In this document: positions 1 to 7,435 of the stretch, piece after piece
Numbering within the stretch: the first letter of the stretch is position 1
Layout: each line of letters starts with the position of its first letter
Assembly: GCF_002932875.1 (NCBI RefSeq)
Contig: NZ_PSWS01000007.1
Coordinates: 1-56,826, forward strand
Length of the DNA: 56,826 bases
Reading direction: 5' to 3'
Origin: Rathayibacter tritici
GTDB taxonomy: Bacteria > Actinomycetota > Actinomycetes > Actinomycetales > Microbacteriaceae
The notes under the pieces: generated by a model
What the model saw: only the letters and a program-made list of their open reading frames with translations
What the model was told of the DNA's origin: nothing
Database searches by the model: none
Position numbers and translations under genes: made by a program

Positions 1-90
1 CTCACCCCTCCCCGCGACAATCTGCCATATCCGACAGATCAGCTCCGTCAATTGCTCCGCATCCAGGCCTGTAGTAGAGTCGTACCGCAT
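1..90 (-). CDS. IS5-family transposase, N-terminal 30 codons (cut by window edge)
   Basis: The minus strand reads ATG at 90-88 and stays open to base 1, giving 30 residues that begin MRYDSTTGLDAEQLTELI. This matches the N-terminus at 56388 (MRYDSTTGLTSGQVTELV), which continues into a helix-turn-helix typical of IS5-family (DDE_Tnp_4 type) transposases. No catalytic DDE residues are visible because the rest lies off the window. The start codon sits in the 3' arm of a 13-bp hairpin. Family assignment rests on the similarity to the second copy and on that copy's HTH; whether this copy is intact is unknown. Confidence 0.75.
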   Translation of the reverse strand, partial: MRYDSTTGLDAEQLTELICRIWQIVAGRGE

Positions 91-154
91 CGGCTTCCCG
101 TTCCGAAAATAGCGAGCTTTGGAACTTCTATTCTCCCGAATGGGAAGCCGATGC
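87..154 (-). promoter_or_regulatory. Hairpin enclosing the transposase start codon (left copy)
   Basis: Plus-strand 87-99 and 142-154 are perfect 13-bp inverted repeats (core CATCGGCTTCCC / GGGAAGCCGATG) with a 42-base loop. Read on the minus strand, the 3' arm ends in the ATG of the transposase, so a transcript entering from outside the element could hide the start codon. The other two IS5-like ends in this window have an equivalent structure with different arm sequences. Confidence 0.7.
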
Positions 155-181
155 CTCGGAACGACACGCCCGAGTCAGACC

Positions 182-421
182 TTATGAATAACGCTCTAAG
201 ACGACCCACGAGAGCATCGGCATCCAGGGCGAAAGACGTGCGATCAGTTGATGACCCTGGCGGCGAAGCGACAGTTGAACCAGCACGAGCAGAATTCCTG
301 CGATGAGGACATAGAAAACATATCCGAAAGCGAGCACGCCTCCAATAAAAGGCGCAAGGACGAAGACGACAACGACAGTCACGGCACCGAGTCCGCAAAA
401 GCGAAGATAGACCTTCACCAC
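182..421 (-). pseudogene. Small two-TM membrane protein, C-terminus replaced by IS end
   Basis: A 79-codon reading frame starts at a GTG (421-419) preceded by a good ribosome binding site (GGAGGGG, about 5 bases upstream). The product has two hydrophobic stretches, about residues 10-25 and 31-50, followed by a basic segment (LRRQGHQL). Its last residues ERYS and the TAA stop are encoded by the terminal GAGCGTTATTCATAA of the IS5-like element, so the insertion truncated the gene. The original C-terminus and function are unknown. It lies next to a broken ATPase gene on the same strand, but I see no evidence that the two form a system. Confidence 0.55.
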
Positions 422-499
422 TGCCCCTCCTGCCGATTCAACTCATTATGCTAATGTCGGTCATATTATGTTGGAAGATTGCCCATTGAGCGGTCGCCC

Positions 500-1766
500 C
501 TACAAGGTAGGGACGCTTCCCCAAACCAGCGGGCTTGTCGTTGACGATGTACCCATGCACACTGAGAGTATACGTCCCCTCGCCCGGCTTCTTGAAGAAG
601 GCGAGTCGATGAGCTTTCCGGCTGTGACAGCAACCCCCAGCGTCCCTTCGGCCAGCGCGGTTGCGTAGCCCGGCAGATCGGTGAGGCGAGTCAACTGAGA
701 GGGATGTAGTCCATTCTCCAACTCTTCGAGGACAATGAGAACCCCGCCGATCGAACCTTCGTCACTCTGGTCCGGACGCGCGCCTACCGCGTTGTCCACA
801 TCGAGACCATGTTGAGACGAGAGTAAAGCAGTTGCAATGCCAATGAATCGCAACAACCCGTCACTCATCTGTCGCGCAGGCGTCCGCTCAGCCATCCCAC
901 CCGAGGACCCACGGACCTCCTCCAAAGCCAACATCACGTCGCCAAGATCCGACGAGACAAAAGAAATACCTTGAACTCGATCGTCGGCAATCCTGCTGAC
1001 TAAATCGGTGATCTCCTCAAAGGCCCCCCGATCAGTTCTTTCGAGATTCTGAAGAGCGGCCGACAAGTTCTCGCCGGTTCGCCGGAGGTCGACATCGCGC
1101 CCAGAAACGAAGTCCCGCATGAGATGAGGAACTGGGTCGAAGTGGAAGCCCCCCCCCCCCCCCCCGAAGGGCGACTAATACAGCGTCTGAACCCTTCAAC
1201 ACCGACTGCTCTGCAACGTCACTTCCACTCAACGCCAACGGGATCTGACTGATGATGAGACGGCTATCGCGAAACTTGTGTGGAGGATTCTTGCCTCGCT
1301 TACCGTTGTGAAGCTCCGCTTCGATGCCAGTACCGGCGCTGAGTGCACTCTTCGTTTCGACGAGGGGACCGAACGAGATCTTTCCGCTACTGACCGCCAC
1401 GCGGGGTCCCTGCAGGCGCTCCGAAATGATGCGCAAGTCGGGCCTTACTTCGATCTCCAGGTCGTAATCGTAGCGATCGGAGCCCAACTCGACCGAACAG
1501 CCCAGCTCAAAGCTGTTGGTCCCGTGAGGCGCACAACCGACAGACCCACCGCGGACCGCCCCACCCTCGCGCCTGCGACCGTCAAGGGCATCGACGAGGT
1601 CCTCGCCCTCGGCCAGACGAGCAAGAACCTCGAGCCCGTCGAGGGCATTAGATTTCCCGGAGCTGTTTCGGCCAGTGAGGAGTGTCGTGCCACCCAAAGG
1701 AAGCACGCTCCCCCGGAACGACTTGAACGCGCCCAAGCGGAGTTGAACTATCCGAGAGGTCACCAT
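500..1766 (-). pseudogene. AAA family ATPase, frameshifted at a poly-G tract
   Basis: The start is ATG at 1766 with GAGGG just upstream. The N-terminal part has a Walker A motif GRNSSGKSN (residues 32-40) after SRIVQLRLGAFKSFRG, as in SMC/RecF-like AAA ATPases. At 1149-1165 the coding strand carries 17 G residues and the frame changes. The next frame continues with FHFDPVPHLMRDFV, LRRTGENLSA and Walker B-like LIVLEELENGLHPS, ending at 500. Counting bases, a tract of 16 or 19 G would join the two frames. The segment that should hold the switch histidine after Walker B seems to be missing: ENGLHPSQ is followed at once by LTRLTDLPGYATALAEGTLG, which resembles the C-terminus of such proteins. Possible readings are decay, phase variation or a homopolymer sequencing error. 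A defence role is only a guess. Confidence 0.7.
1149..1165. repeat. 17-base C/G homopolymer inside the ATPase gene
   Basis: An uninterrupted run of 17 C on the plus strand (17 G in the coding direction) lies exactly at the point where the two ATPase reading frames part. It would encode polyglycine. Homopolymers of this length are prone to slippage during replication and to miscalling during sequencing. Confidence 0.9.
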
Positions 1767-1822
1767 TCCCTCAAGGTAGGGGAGTAACTGGTGCCGACGA
1801 CAGCTTCGAGGGCGGACCCCGC

Positions 1823-1839
1823 AGTGGGACGTTCCCACT
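1823..1839. promoter_or_regulatory. Palindrome upstream of the ATPase gene
   Basis: AGTGGGACGTTCCCACT is an inverted repeat with 7-bp arms and a 3-bp centre, lying 57 bp upstream of the ATPase start. It could be an operator; no cognate regulator is adjacent. The rest of 1767-1935 shows nothing I can assign. Confidence 0.3.
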
Positions 1840-1935
1840 ACTGCTGACCTACAAAGTGATCGTCGCATGACCCTTGGTCATCGGTCCGATCTCTTCGCTC
1901 TCGTTACAGCACTTGCTGCCCTCGACGGCACCACC

Positions 1936-3900
1936 TCAGCCCACGTGCACGCCCGGGCGGCGTTCGCGGCGCGCCTCGGCGCGGCGCAGGACCTCGCGGG
2001 TGACGGGGGCGACCTCGCCGGTGCCCGTGATGAGGAAGCGGAACATGTTCGAGAGGGGGCCGCCCTCGGTCCACTCGAAGTAGACGTCGGGGATGACGCC
2101 GGTCAGGTCGCGGATCTCGAGCAGCACGGTGGCAATGGTGTTCGGGATGTTGCCACTGGTCACCGTGAGCACGCGAAAGCCGTGGCAGACGCGCCCCTGC
2201 ACGATCAGGTCCTCCTCGAAGTCGGAGGAGTCCGTCGTGTGCACCTCCAGGAACAGCACCGGGCCGCGCATCGGCAGGTTGCTGTCGCGCTGCTCCTCCG
2301 CCAGCTTGTCGCGGTACTCCGCCTCGGATCCGTCGTCGGGTTCGTTGGCGAGGATGCGGATCACGCCGTAGTCGTCGGCGTCCGTGCTGAGGAAGTCGAT
2401 CGCGGCGGCGTCGAACACCACGGAGGTGGCGCGCAGCTGGAAGGAGCGGTGCACGCGCGAGACGAGCGAGACCGCCAGGATGCCGACGATGAACACCGCC
2501 GCGATCCGCACGCCGTCGGGCCGCTCCACCACGTTGACCACCGTCGTATAGACGAAGACGAGAGCGATCACCGCGAAGCCCACCGCTCGCTTGCGCTGGT
2601 TCTTGCGCTTGGCCGAGAGGAACACGGCGACGGACGCGGAGGTGATCAGCACGAGCACGCCGGTCGCGTAGGCCCCGCCCTGGGCGTCGACGTCGGCGCG
2701 GAAGAGGATCGTGATGACGAGGACGAGCGGACGCACGGCCCCGGCCCACTGCGGTGCCATGCCGTAGCGGGGCAGGTAGCGCGGCACGATGTTGAGCAGG
2801 CCGGCCAGAGCGGAGGCGCCCGCGAACCACAGGATGCAGATCGTCGCAATGTCGTAGACGGTGCCGAAGCCCTCGCCCAGGTACTCGTGCGCGAGGTAGG
2901 CCAGGGCGCGGCCGTTGGCCTCGCCGCCGGGTTGGAACTGCGCCTGCGGGATGAGCAGCGTGGTCACGAAGCTCGAGGTGATGAGGAACGCCGACATGGT
3001 GACGGCGGCGGTGATCAGCAGCCGTTTCGCTCCGCGGATACGGCCGACCGGAGCGTCCTCGGTGTCGCCCGCGTCGCCGCGGATCTGCGGCATGACCGCG
3101 ACTCCGGTCTCGAAGCCCGAGAGCCCGAGTGCGAGTTTGGGGAACACGATCAGGGCGATGCCGACCATGATCAGCGGATTCCCGTGCTGCGTCGTGAGCG
3201 CCGACCACCAGTCGCCGATGACGACGGGGTTCTCGGCCACGTGCCCGATCGCCACGGCGATCACGATCGCGTTGAGCAGGAGGAACACGGCCACGAGCAC
3301 GACCGCGATCGAGATCGCCTCGCGGAAGCCGCGGAGGAACACGATCCCCAGCAGAGCGATCAGGCCCAGCGTGAGCGGCACCTCCGCCCCGTGGAACCAC
3401 GCCGGGGCGAACGGGTTCTCGACCGCGTGCGCCGTCGCGTCGGCTGCCGAGAGGGTGATCGTGATCATGAAGTCGGTGGCCGCGAAGCCCAGCAGCACGA
3501 GCACGAAGAGCTTGCCGCCCCACCAGGGCAGCAGGCGCTCCAGCATCGCGATGGACCCCTCGCCGCGGAAGCTCTCGCGGGCGACGCGGCGGTACACGGG
3601 GAGCGCGCCCAGGAGCGTCAGCACCACCAGGACGATCGTCGCGAGCGGCGAGACCAGGCCCGCGGCGAGCGCCGCGATCGCCGGCTGGTAGCCGAGAGTG
3701 GAGAAGTAGTCGACGCCCGTGAGGCACATCACGCGCCACCAGGAGTGCGTCTTGGCCGTCGCCGCGTGCGGGCCGGGGTGGGCTCCGGAGTCGTCGCGCA
3801 GACCCTCGAGCAGCCACGCCTTCACCCCGCCCGCGCGCGCGGAGGAGAGAGGGGAGGGTTCGAGGGCGTCGGAGTCGCCCCGGACAACGGAAGAGGTCAC
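1936..3900 (-). CDS. APC superfamily amino-acid/cation permease with cytosolic C-terminal domain
   Basis: A 654-residue integral membrane protein starting at GTG 3900. About residues 55-470 form 11-12 hydrophobic segments with APC-superfamily features: an N-terminal [20 protein letters not shown] helix and [15 protein letters not shown] in the unwound-helix region. A soluble C-terminal domain of about 180 residues follows ([13 protein letters not shown] onwards). It differs from the KimA-like permease at 51.3 kb, although both pair an APC core with a soluble tail. The substrate is unknown; amino acid or potassium is possible. It stands alone, transcribed away from the unit at 4.0-4.5 kb. The ribosome binding site is weak, so the exact start is uncertain. 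Confidence 0.75.
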   Translation of the reverse strand: MTSSVVRGDSDALEPSPLSSARAGGVKAWLLEGLRDDSGAHPGPHAATAKTHSWWRVMCLTGVDYFSTLGYQPAIAALAAGLVSPLATIVLVVLTLLGALPVYRRVARESFRGEGSIAMLERLLPWWGGKLFVLVLLGFAATDFMITITLSAADATAHAVENPFAPAWFHGAEVPLTLGLIALLGIVFLRGFREAISIAVVLVAVFLLLNAIVIAVAIGHVAENPVVIGDWWSALTTQHGNPLIMVGIALIVFPKLALGLSGFETGVAVMPQIRGDAGDTEDAPVGRIRGAKRLLITAAVTMSAFLITSSFVTTLLIPQAQFQPGGEANGRALAYLAHEYLGEGFGTVYDIATICILWFAGASALAGLLNIVPRYLPRYGMAPQWAGAVRPLVLVITILFRADVDAQGGAYATGVLVLITSASVAVFLSAKRKNQRKRAVGFAVIALVFVYTTVVNVVERPDGVRIAAVFIVGILAVSLVSRVHRSFQLRATSVVFDAAAIDFLSTDADDYGVIRILANEPDDGSEAEYRDKLAEEQRDSNLPMRGPVLFLEVHTTDSSDFEEDLIVQGRVCHGFRVLTVTSGNIPNTIATVLLEIRDLTGVIPDVYFEWTEGGPLSNMFRFLITGTGEVAPVTREVLRRAEARRERRPGVHVG

Positions 3901-4000
3901 TGGACGTTTCTACTCGCCGTGAGCCGCTCCAGAGCCCGGAACGGGCGGATCCTCACACTTTCCTCACGGGTAATCGGCTGTGGAGGGAGGTCGGCGCGCA

Positions 4001-4360
4001 TCACACCTCGATGGTGGTGCCCGACGCGTCGATCAGGCTCACCCACACTTCGAGTCCGACGTCCTCGAACAGGTCGTTCCAGTCGCTCACCACCCGGTCG
4101 CAGAGGGCCGGGAAGAGGGGCCGGAGGTGGTGATCGCTGGTTGCGAAGGTGAGGACGACGTCGGGCGCGACGGCCGCCTGCACGGCCGACCGGTTGAACG
4201 AGATCGTGGTGCTCCGGTTCAACTCCACGATGATGTCGTTGTCGGGGATCTGCAGGATCTCCTTCGCCGCGGCGAACAGCAGGTCCATGACGGCGTCGCG
4301 GGCCTCGGTCATCCGCGCCTGGGATGTCTCGTTCTTGGGCAGGATGCGGATGTACGTCAT
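4001..4360 (-). CDS. Small alpha/beta protein, possibly tautomerase-like
   Basis: A 119-residue protein starting MTYIRILPKNETSQARMTEA. The ATG at 4360 overlaps the stop codon of the upstream 57-aa gene (ATGA), which supports this start over the longer reading frame. The layout of a short N-terminal strand, an amphipathic helix, a DNDIIVELNRSTTISF strand and a second similar half recalls 4-oxalocrotonate-tautomerase-like proteins. The residue after the initiator Met is Thr, not the catalytic Pro1 of that family, so it either lacks that chemistry or is something else. Function unassigned. Confidence 0.6.
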   Translation of the reverse strand: MTYIRILPKNETSQARMTEARDAVMDLLFAAAKEILQIPDNDIIVELNRSTTISFNRSAVQAAVAPDVVLTFATSDHHLRPLFPALCDRVVSDWNDLFEDVGLEVWVSLIDASGTTIEV

Positions 4361-4530
4361 GCGACGGACCGGCCCTCGTGGCGCGCCGCGAGATCCTGCG
4401 GCGGCCACGTCCCCGGGCAGTCACCCGCGACCAGGTGGGCGCCCTCGACCCGGGCGAGAGAGCTCAGCCGGAGCGCGGTCCCCTCCGCCACCTCGTCGGA
4501 TCTCGGGTCTTCGGACACTCGTGTCGACAT
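4357..4530 (-). CDS. 57-residue hypothetical protein coupled to the downstream gene
   Basis: ATG at 4530 opens a 57-codon frame (MSTRVSEDPRSDEVAEG...) preceded by GAGAGG about 7 bases upstream. Its TGA overlaps the next ATG by 4 bp, the coupling seen at several sure operon junctions in this window. The product is hydrophilic and contains GAHLVAGDCPGTWPP; no known family is recognised. It fills what would otherwise be a gap of about 320 bp. The coupling is the main support; a chance frame cannot be excluded. Confidence 0.5.
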   Translation of the reverse strand: MSTRVSEDPRSDEVAEGTALRLSSLARVEGAHLVAGDCPGTWPPQDLAARHEGRSVA

Positions 4531-4678
4531 CGGAGGCCTCTCGTCACGTCGTCGTGCCGGCGCGGGCCGGAGCAGGCGAGGGGCGGGGCGATGCCGTCCC
4601 GGAGCTTCCCCGCATGCGGTGGAGAGTGAAACACATCCGCTCCCGCTTCGACAACCGGCGGCGCGGTCCATGCGGCTG

Positions 4679-5275
4679 TCACCCGGTGGGGCATCCGAGC
4701 TGCGCGGCGACCGCGGTCATCGCCCGCAGTGCCTCCTCGTGCGTGGTGACGCGGTCGGCGACGATGTGGATCCCGTAACCGTCTTCGAGGGCGACGAAGG
4801 TCTGGGCGACGAGTTCCGATCCGAGGGCGGGAGTGAACGCGCCGTCCTCGATGCCGGTCGTCACGATGCTCAGGTACGTCGCGACCTGCCGGCGGTTGAG
4901 CTCCTGCATCAGTTCCTCGTGCAGGTCGGAGCTGCCGGCGAGGATGTCGAGTTCGAGGAGCAGTCGCATCAGCGCGTCGTCAGGGCCGGACGGCAGGCCG
5001 GAGCGGAACGCGACGTCGAGCTTGGCCCGCGGATCCGACTCGGCTGCGACGCGCGCATCGCGCTCGTCGCAGAAGCGGGTGACTCCGGCAGCGTGGGCCT
5101 CGACCAGGAGCGAGTCGAGATCCTCGTAGTAGTACAGGACGGCGCCACGGGTCAGGCCCGCCTGCTTGGCGACGTCGGTCAGCGAGAGCGAGCGCAGACC
5201 GCGTTCGAGTCCAGCGGCGTAGGTCGCCTCGATGAGGGAGTTCCGCCGCGCCGCCTGATCACGTTGACGAGCCAC
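4679..5275 (-). CDS. TetR family transcriptional regulator (BetI-like)
   Basis: A 198-residue protein with an N-terminal TetR helix-turn-helix at about residues 12-55 (LSLTDVAKQAGLTRGAVLYYYEDLDSLL) and an all-helical C-terminal ligand domain. It is transcribed divergently from a small membrane protein/SDR pair. A perfect 11-bp-arm inverted repeat at 5315-5342 lies between them, so it probably represses both itself and the divergent genes. The ligand is unknown. The genes it faces suggest control of an alcohol or oxoacid dehydrogenase pathway. Confidence 0.85.
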   Translation of the reverse strand: MARQRDQAARRNSLIEATYAAGLERGLRSLSLTDVAKQAGLTRGAVLYYYEDLDSLLVEAHAAGVTRFCDERDARVAAESDPRAKLDVAFRSGLPSGPDDALMRLLLELDILAGSSDLHEELMQELNRRQVATYLSIVTTGIEDGAFTPALGSELVAQTFVALEDGYGIHIVADRVTTHEEALRAMTAVAAQLGCPTG

Positions 5276-5314
5276 CTGTTGACAGTACCGGCGCGCCGTG
5301 CCACTGTCTCTCCT

Positions 5315-5342
5315 AATTCTTTGACGCTGATGTCAAAGAATT
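5315..5342. promoter_or_regulatory. TetR operator candidate
   Basis: AATTCTTTGAC, a 6-bp spacer GCTGAT, then GTCAAAGAATT form a perfect inverted repeat in the divergent promoter region. It starts 40 bp from the TetR start codon and ends 29 bp before the small membrane protein. Its size and AT content stand out against the GC-rich flanks. Confidence 0.75.
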
Positions 5343-5371
5343 ATCGCGCCCCGTCGAGAAGAAAGCCGCAC

Positions 5372-5575
5372 ATGTCCCAGACCCCTGTCACCCCCGCCCT
5401 GGGCGAGGCCCCGATCGGCCTCTTCGACTCCGCTCAGTGGGCCAGCCTCGGTGTCGCGGCGGGAATCGTCGTCGCCGGCTACGTCTACGACGCCCTGTAC
5501 CTCCGGCCTCGGAAGGGTACGCAGTTCCTCATGCTGGAGGCGCGCGACGACGCTTCGACCGAGTCCACCGGCTGA
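5372..5575 (+). CDS. Small single-TM membrane protein
   Basis: A 67-residue product (MSQTPVTPALGEAPIG...) with ATG at 5372 and a purine-rich binding site (GAGAAGAAAG) about 6 bases upstream. One hydrophobic segment, WASLGVAAGIVVAGYVYDALYL at about residues 24-45, is followed by a short charged tail. It is the first gene after the TetR operator, 51 bp before the SDR gene, so the two are probably co-transcribed. I do not recognise a family. It could be a membrane anchor or accessory peptide for the dehydrogenase system; that is inference. Confidence 0.6.
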   Translation: MSQTPVTPALGEAPIGLFDSAQWASLGVAAGIVVAGYVYDALYLRPRKGTQFLMLEARDDASTESTG

Positions 5576-5626
5576 CGACCGCCCGCGCACCTCGCAGCCC
5601 CGCCCCCACGTGAAGAGAGAGAACCC

Positions 5627-6406
5627 ATGACTGACTCAAGCGACATCGCCATCGTGACCGGAGCGGGAAGCGCCGAGGGGATCGGCGCCGCGACGGCACT
5701 CCTGCTCGGACGCGCCGGCATGCGCGTGGTCGTCACCTCGACGACCGAGCGCATCCAGGAGCGCGTCGCCGACCTGAGGAGGGCCGGCGTCGACGCCCAC
5801 GGGGTGGCGGCCGACCTGACGGGGCAGCTCGGGGTGGATGCGGTGCTCGACGCCGCGCGCCGCGCGTTCGGCGAGCCGACCGTCCTCGTCAACAACGCCG
5901 GCATGACCTCGGTGTCCACGGCCGACTCCCCCGCCGCGATCGACGACATCACCATCAACCAGTGGGCCATGTCCCTGGAGCGCAACCTCACCACCGCGCT
6001 GCGGATGACGCGGGCCGTGGTGCCCGCCATGAGAGCTGCCGGATACGGCCGCGTCGTGAACGTGTCGTCCCTCTCCGGAGCGGTCATGGCGTACTCCGGT
6101 GACGTCGCCTACCACGCCGCCAAGGCCGGGATGCTCGGGCTGACCAGGGGGGCCGCGGTCGATGTCGCCGCCGCCGGGATCACCGTCAACGCCGTCGCGC
6201 CCGGATGGATCGCCACGTCGTCCTCCAGCGAGCACGAGATCGCGATGGGGGCGGCGACCCCCGTGGGGCGTTCGGGGACGCCGGTGGAGGTCGCGGCCGC
6301 CGTGGCGTTCCTCGCCGGTCGCAGCGCGTCCTACATCACGGGACAGCTGCTCATCGTCGACGGAGCCAACTCCATCAACGAGGAACGCGGGGCTGCTGCT
6401 GAGTGA
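5627..6406 (+). CDS. SDR family oxidoreductase
   Basis: A 259-residue classical short-chain dehydrogenase/reductase. It has the nucleotide-binding TGAGSAEGIGAATA, the NNAG motif and the catalytic Ser148, Tyr162 and Lys166 (YHAAK). The C-terminal GQLLIVDGANSI is typical of 3-oxoacyl-reductase-like members. AGAGAGAG just upstream of ATG 5627 is the likely ribosome binding site. It follows the small membrane protein under the TetR operator. Its 3' end overlaps the convergent agmatine deiminase by 32 bp. The substrate cannot be read from the sequence. Confidence 0.9.
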   Translation: MTDSSDIAIVTGAGSAEGIGAATALLLGRAGMRVVVTSTTERIQERVADLRRAGVDAHGVAADLTGQLGVDAVLDAARRAFGEPTVLVNNAGMTSVSTADSPAAIDDITINQWAMSLERNLTTALRMTRAVVPAMRAAGYGRVVNVSSLSGAVMAYSGDVAYHAAKAGMLGLTRGAAVDVAAAGITVNAVAPGWIATSSSSEHEIAMGAATPVGRSGTPVEVAAAVAFLAGRSASYITGQLLIVDGANSINEERGAAAE

Positions 6407-7406
6407 TGCAGTGGATCCCGCCCCCGCGGTCGAAGATCGGGCGGGCGTCGATCGTCACGACGCGGCGACCGGGGTAGGCGTCGGCGATCATCTCCCGGGC
6501 ACGTGCGTCAGCGGCCTCATCACCGAAGCCGCACAGCACGACGCCGTCGTTGGTGACGAGGTGGTTGATGTAGCTCCAGTCCAGCCAGCCTCCGTCGTCG
6601 CGGAGCGCCGTGGGAGCGGGGATGCCGGTGATGGTCACCTTCCGGCCGCGGGCGGCGAAAGCGGACTCGAGCTCGGCGCGGATAAGCCGCGACACCTCGT
6701 AGTCGGGGTGGCCGGGGTCGGTCTGCTCGTGCAGGAGGACGTGCTCCGGCGTGGCGAAGGTGGCGACCATGTCGACGTGGCCCTTGGTGCCGAGGTCTTC
6801 GTAATCGCGGGTCAGGCCCCGCGAGAGCCAGATCGCGTCGGTTGCCCCGATGGTGCGGGCCATCTCCGTGTCGACGCGGCGACGGTCGGCGAAGGGGTTG
6901 CGGCGCGGGTCGAGCTGCACCGTCTCGGTGAGCAGAACGGTCCCGGTGCCGTCGACGTGGAGACCACCGCCTTCGGCCACGAGGAGGGAGTCGATGCGCT
7001 CGATGCCCCTGTGCTCAGCGACCAGGCGGGCGATGTCGGCCGACTTCTGCCACTCGGCCCAGTGGGGCGCTCCCCAACCATTGAAGATCCAGTCGACCGC
7101 GCCGAGGACTCCAGGCCGTTCGGAATCGACCACGAAAGTGGGGCCCATGTCGCGCATCCAGAACTCGTCGATGGGGGCCTCGATGATCTCGACCGTCGAG
7201 GCGAGCATGCGCCGGGCGCGGGTCATCTCGGTGGGGTCGACCATCATGGTCACCGGCTCGAACTCCTCGACCGCGTGAGCGACGTCGGTCCACGCGCGGT
7301 AGCCCTCCTCGCGGCCCTCGGCATCGTCGCCGAGGGTGATCCCTTCGCGAGGGAACGCCATCCAGGTGCGTTCGTGCGGGGCGGTTTCTGCGGGCATGCG
7401 CCACAT
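6375..7406 (-). CDS. aguA: Agmatine deiminase family protein
   Basis: A 343-residue guanidino-modifying (PPAD-like) enzyme. It carries FWMRDMGPTFV, EGGGLHVDGTGT, KGHVDMVATF and, at the C-terminus, GGGIHCITQQQP with the nucleophile Cys333. The family hydrolyses agmatine to N-carbamoylputrescine and ammonia in the cytosol. The start is supported by AAGGAG 8 bases upstream of ATG 7406. It is the last gene of a minus-strand operon after the amidase and the kinase/aminotransferase fusion, 29 bp downstream of the latter. Putrescine oxidase and GABA genes nearby fit agmatine-to-succinate catabolism, although no N-carbamoylputrescine amidase is obvious unless the amidase at 10.3 kb does that step. 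Confidence 0.88.
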   Translation of the reverse strand: MWRMPAETAPHERTWMAFPREGITLGDDAEGREEGYRAWTDVAHAVEEFEPVTMMVDPTEMTRARRMLASTVEIIEAPIDEFWMRDMGPTFVVDSERPGVLGAVDWIFNGWGAPHWAEWQKSADIARLVAEHRGIERIDSLLVAEGGGLHVDGTGTVLLTETVQLDPRRNPFADRRRVDTEMARTIGATDAIWLSRGLTRDYEDLGTKGHVDMVATFATPEHVLLHEQTDPGHPDYEVSRLIRAELESAFAARGRKVTITGIPAPTALRDDGGWLDWSYINHLVTNDGVVLCGFGDEAADARAREMIADAYPGRRVVTIDARPIFDRGGGIHCITQQQPRVPR

Positions 7407-7435
7407 GGCGTGCTCCTTTTCCGGGTCGGGGTGGG

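Larger units (their letters stand above)
1..196 (-). mobile_element. IS5-family insertion sequence, 5' end (continues off the left edge)
   Basis: On the minus strand the element appears to begin at 196 with GAGCGTTATTCATAAGG and runs leftward out of the window. The same terminal sequence, and the same layout (about 105 bp, then a transposase start MRYDSTTGL), occurs on the plus strand at 56283, which defines the element end by comparison. The bases just outside the end read TTA here and TCA at the other copy, both fitting a TNA target as reported for some IS5 subgroups. A hairpin (87-99 with 142-154) lies between the end and the start codon. The right inverted repeat is outside the window, so completeness cannot be judged. 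Confidence 0.8.

Noticed and set aside
500-1766. Defence island (for example a Septu- or OLD-like system) at the left edge
   Set aside because: The ATPase is broken and has no nuclease partner; the neighbouring small membrane protein is truncated. Not enough to call a system.
1867-4152. 761-residue plus-strand frame opposite the APC transporter
   Set aside because: It is His/Asp/Arg-rich low-complexity sequence, antisense to a clear membrane protein; typical of GC-rich DNA.
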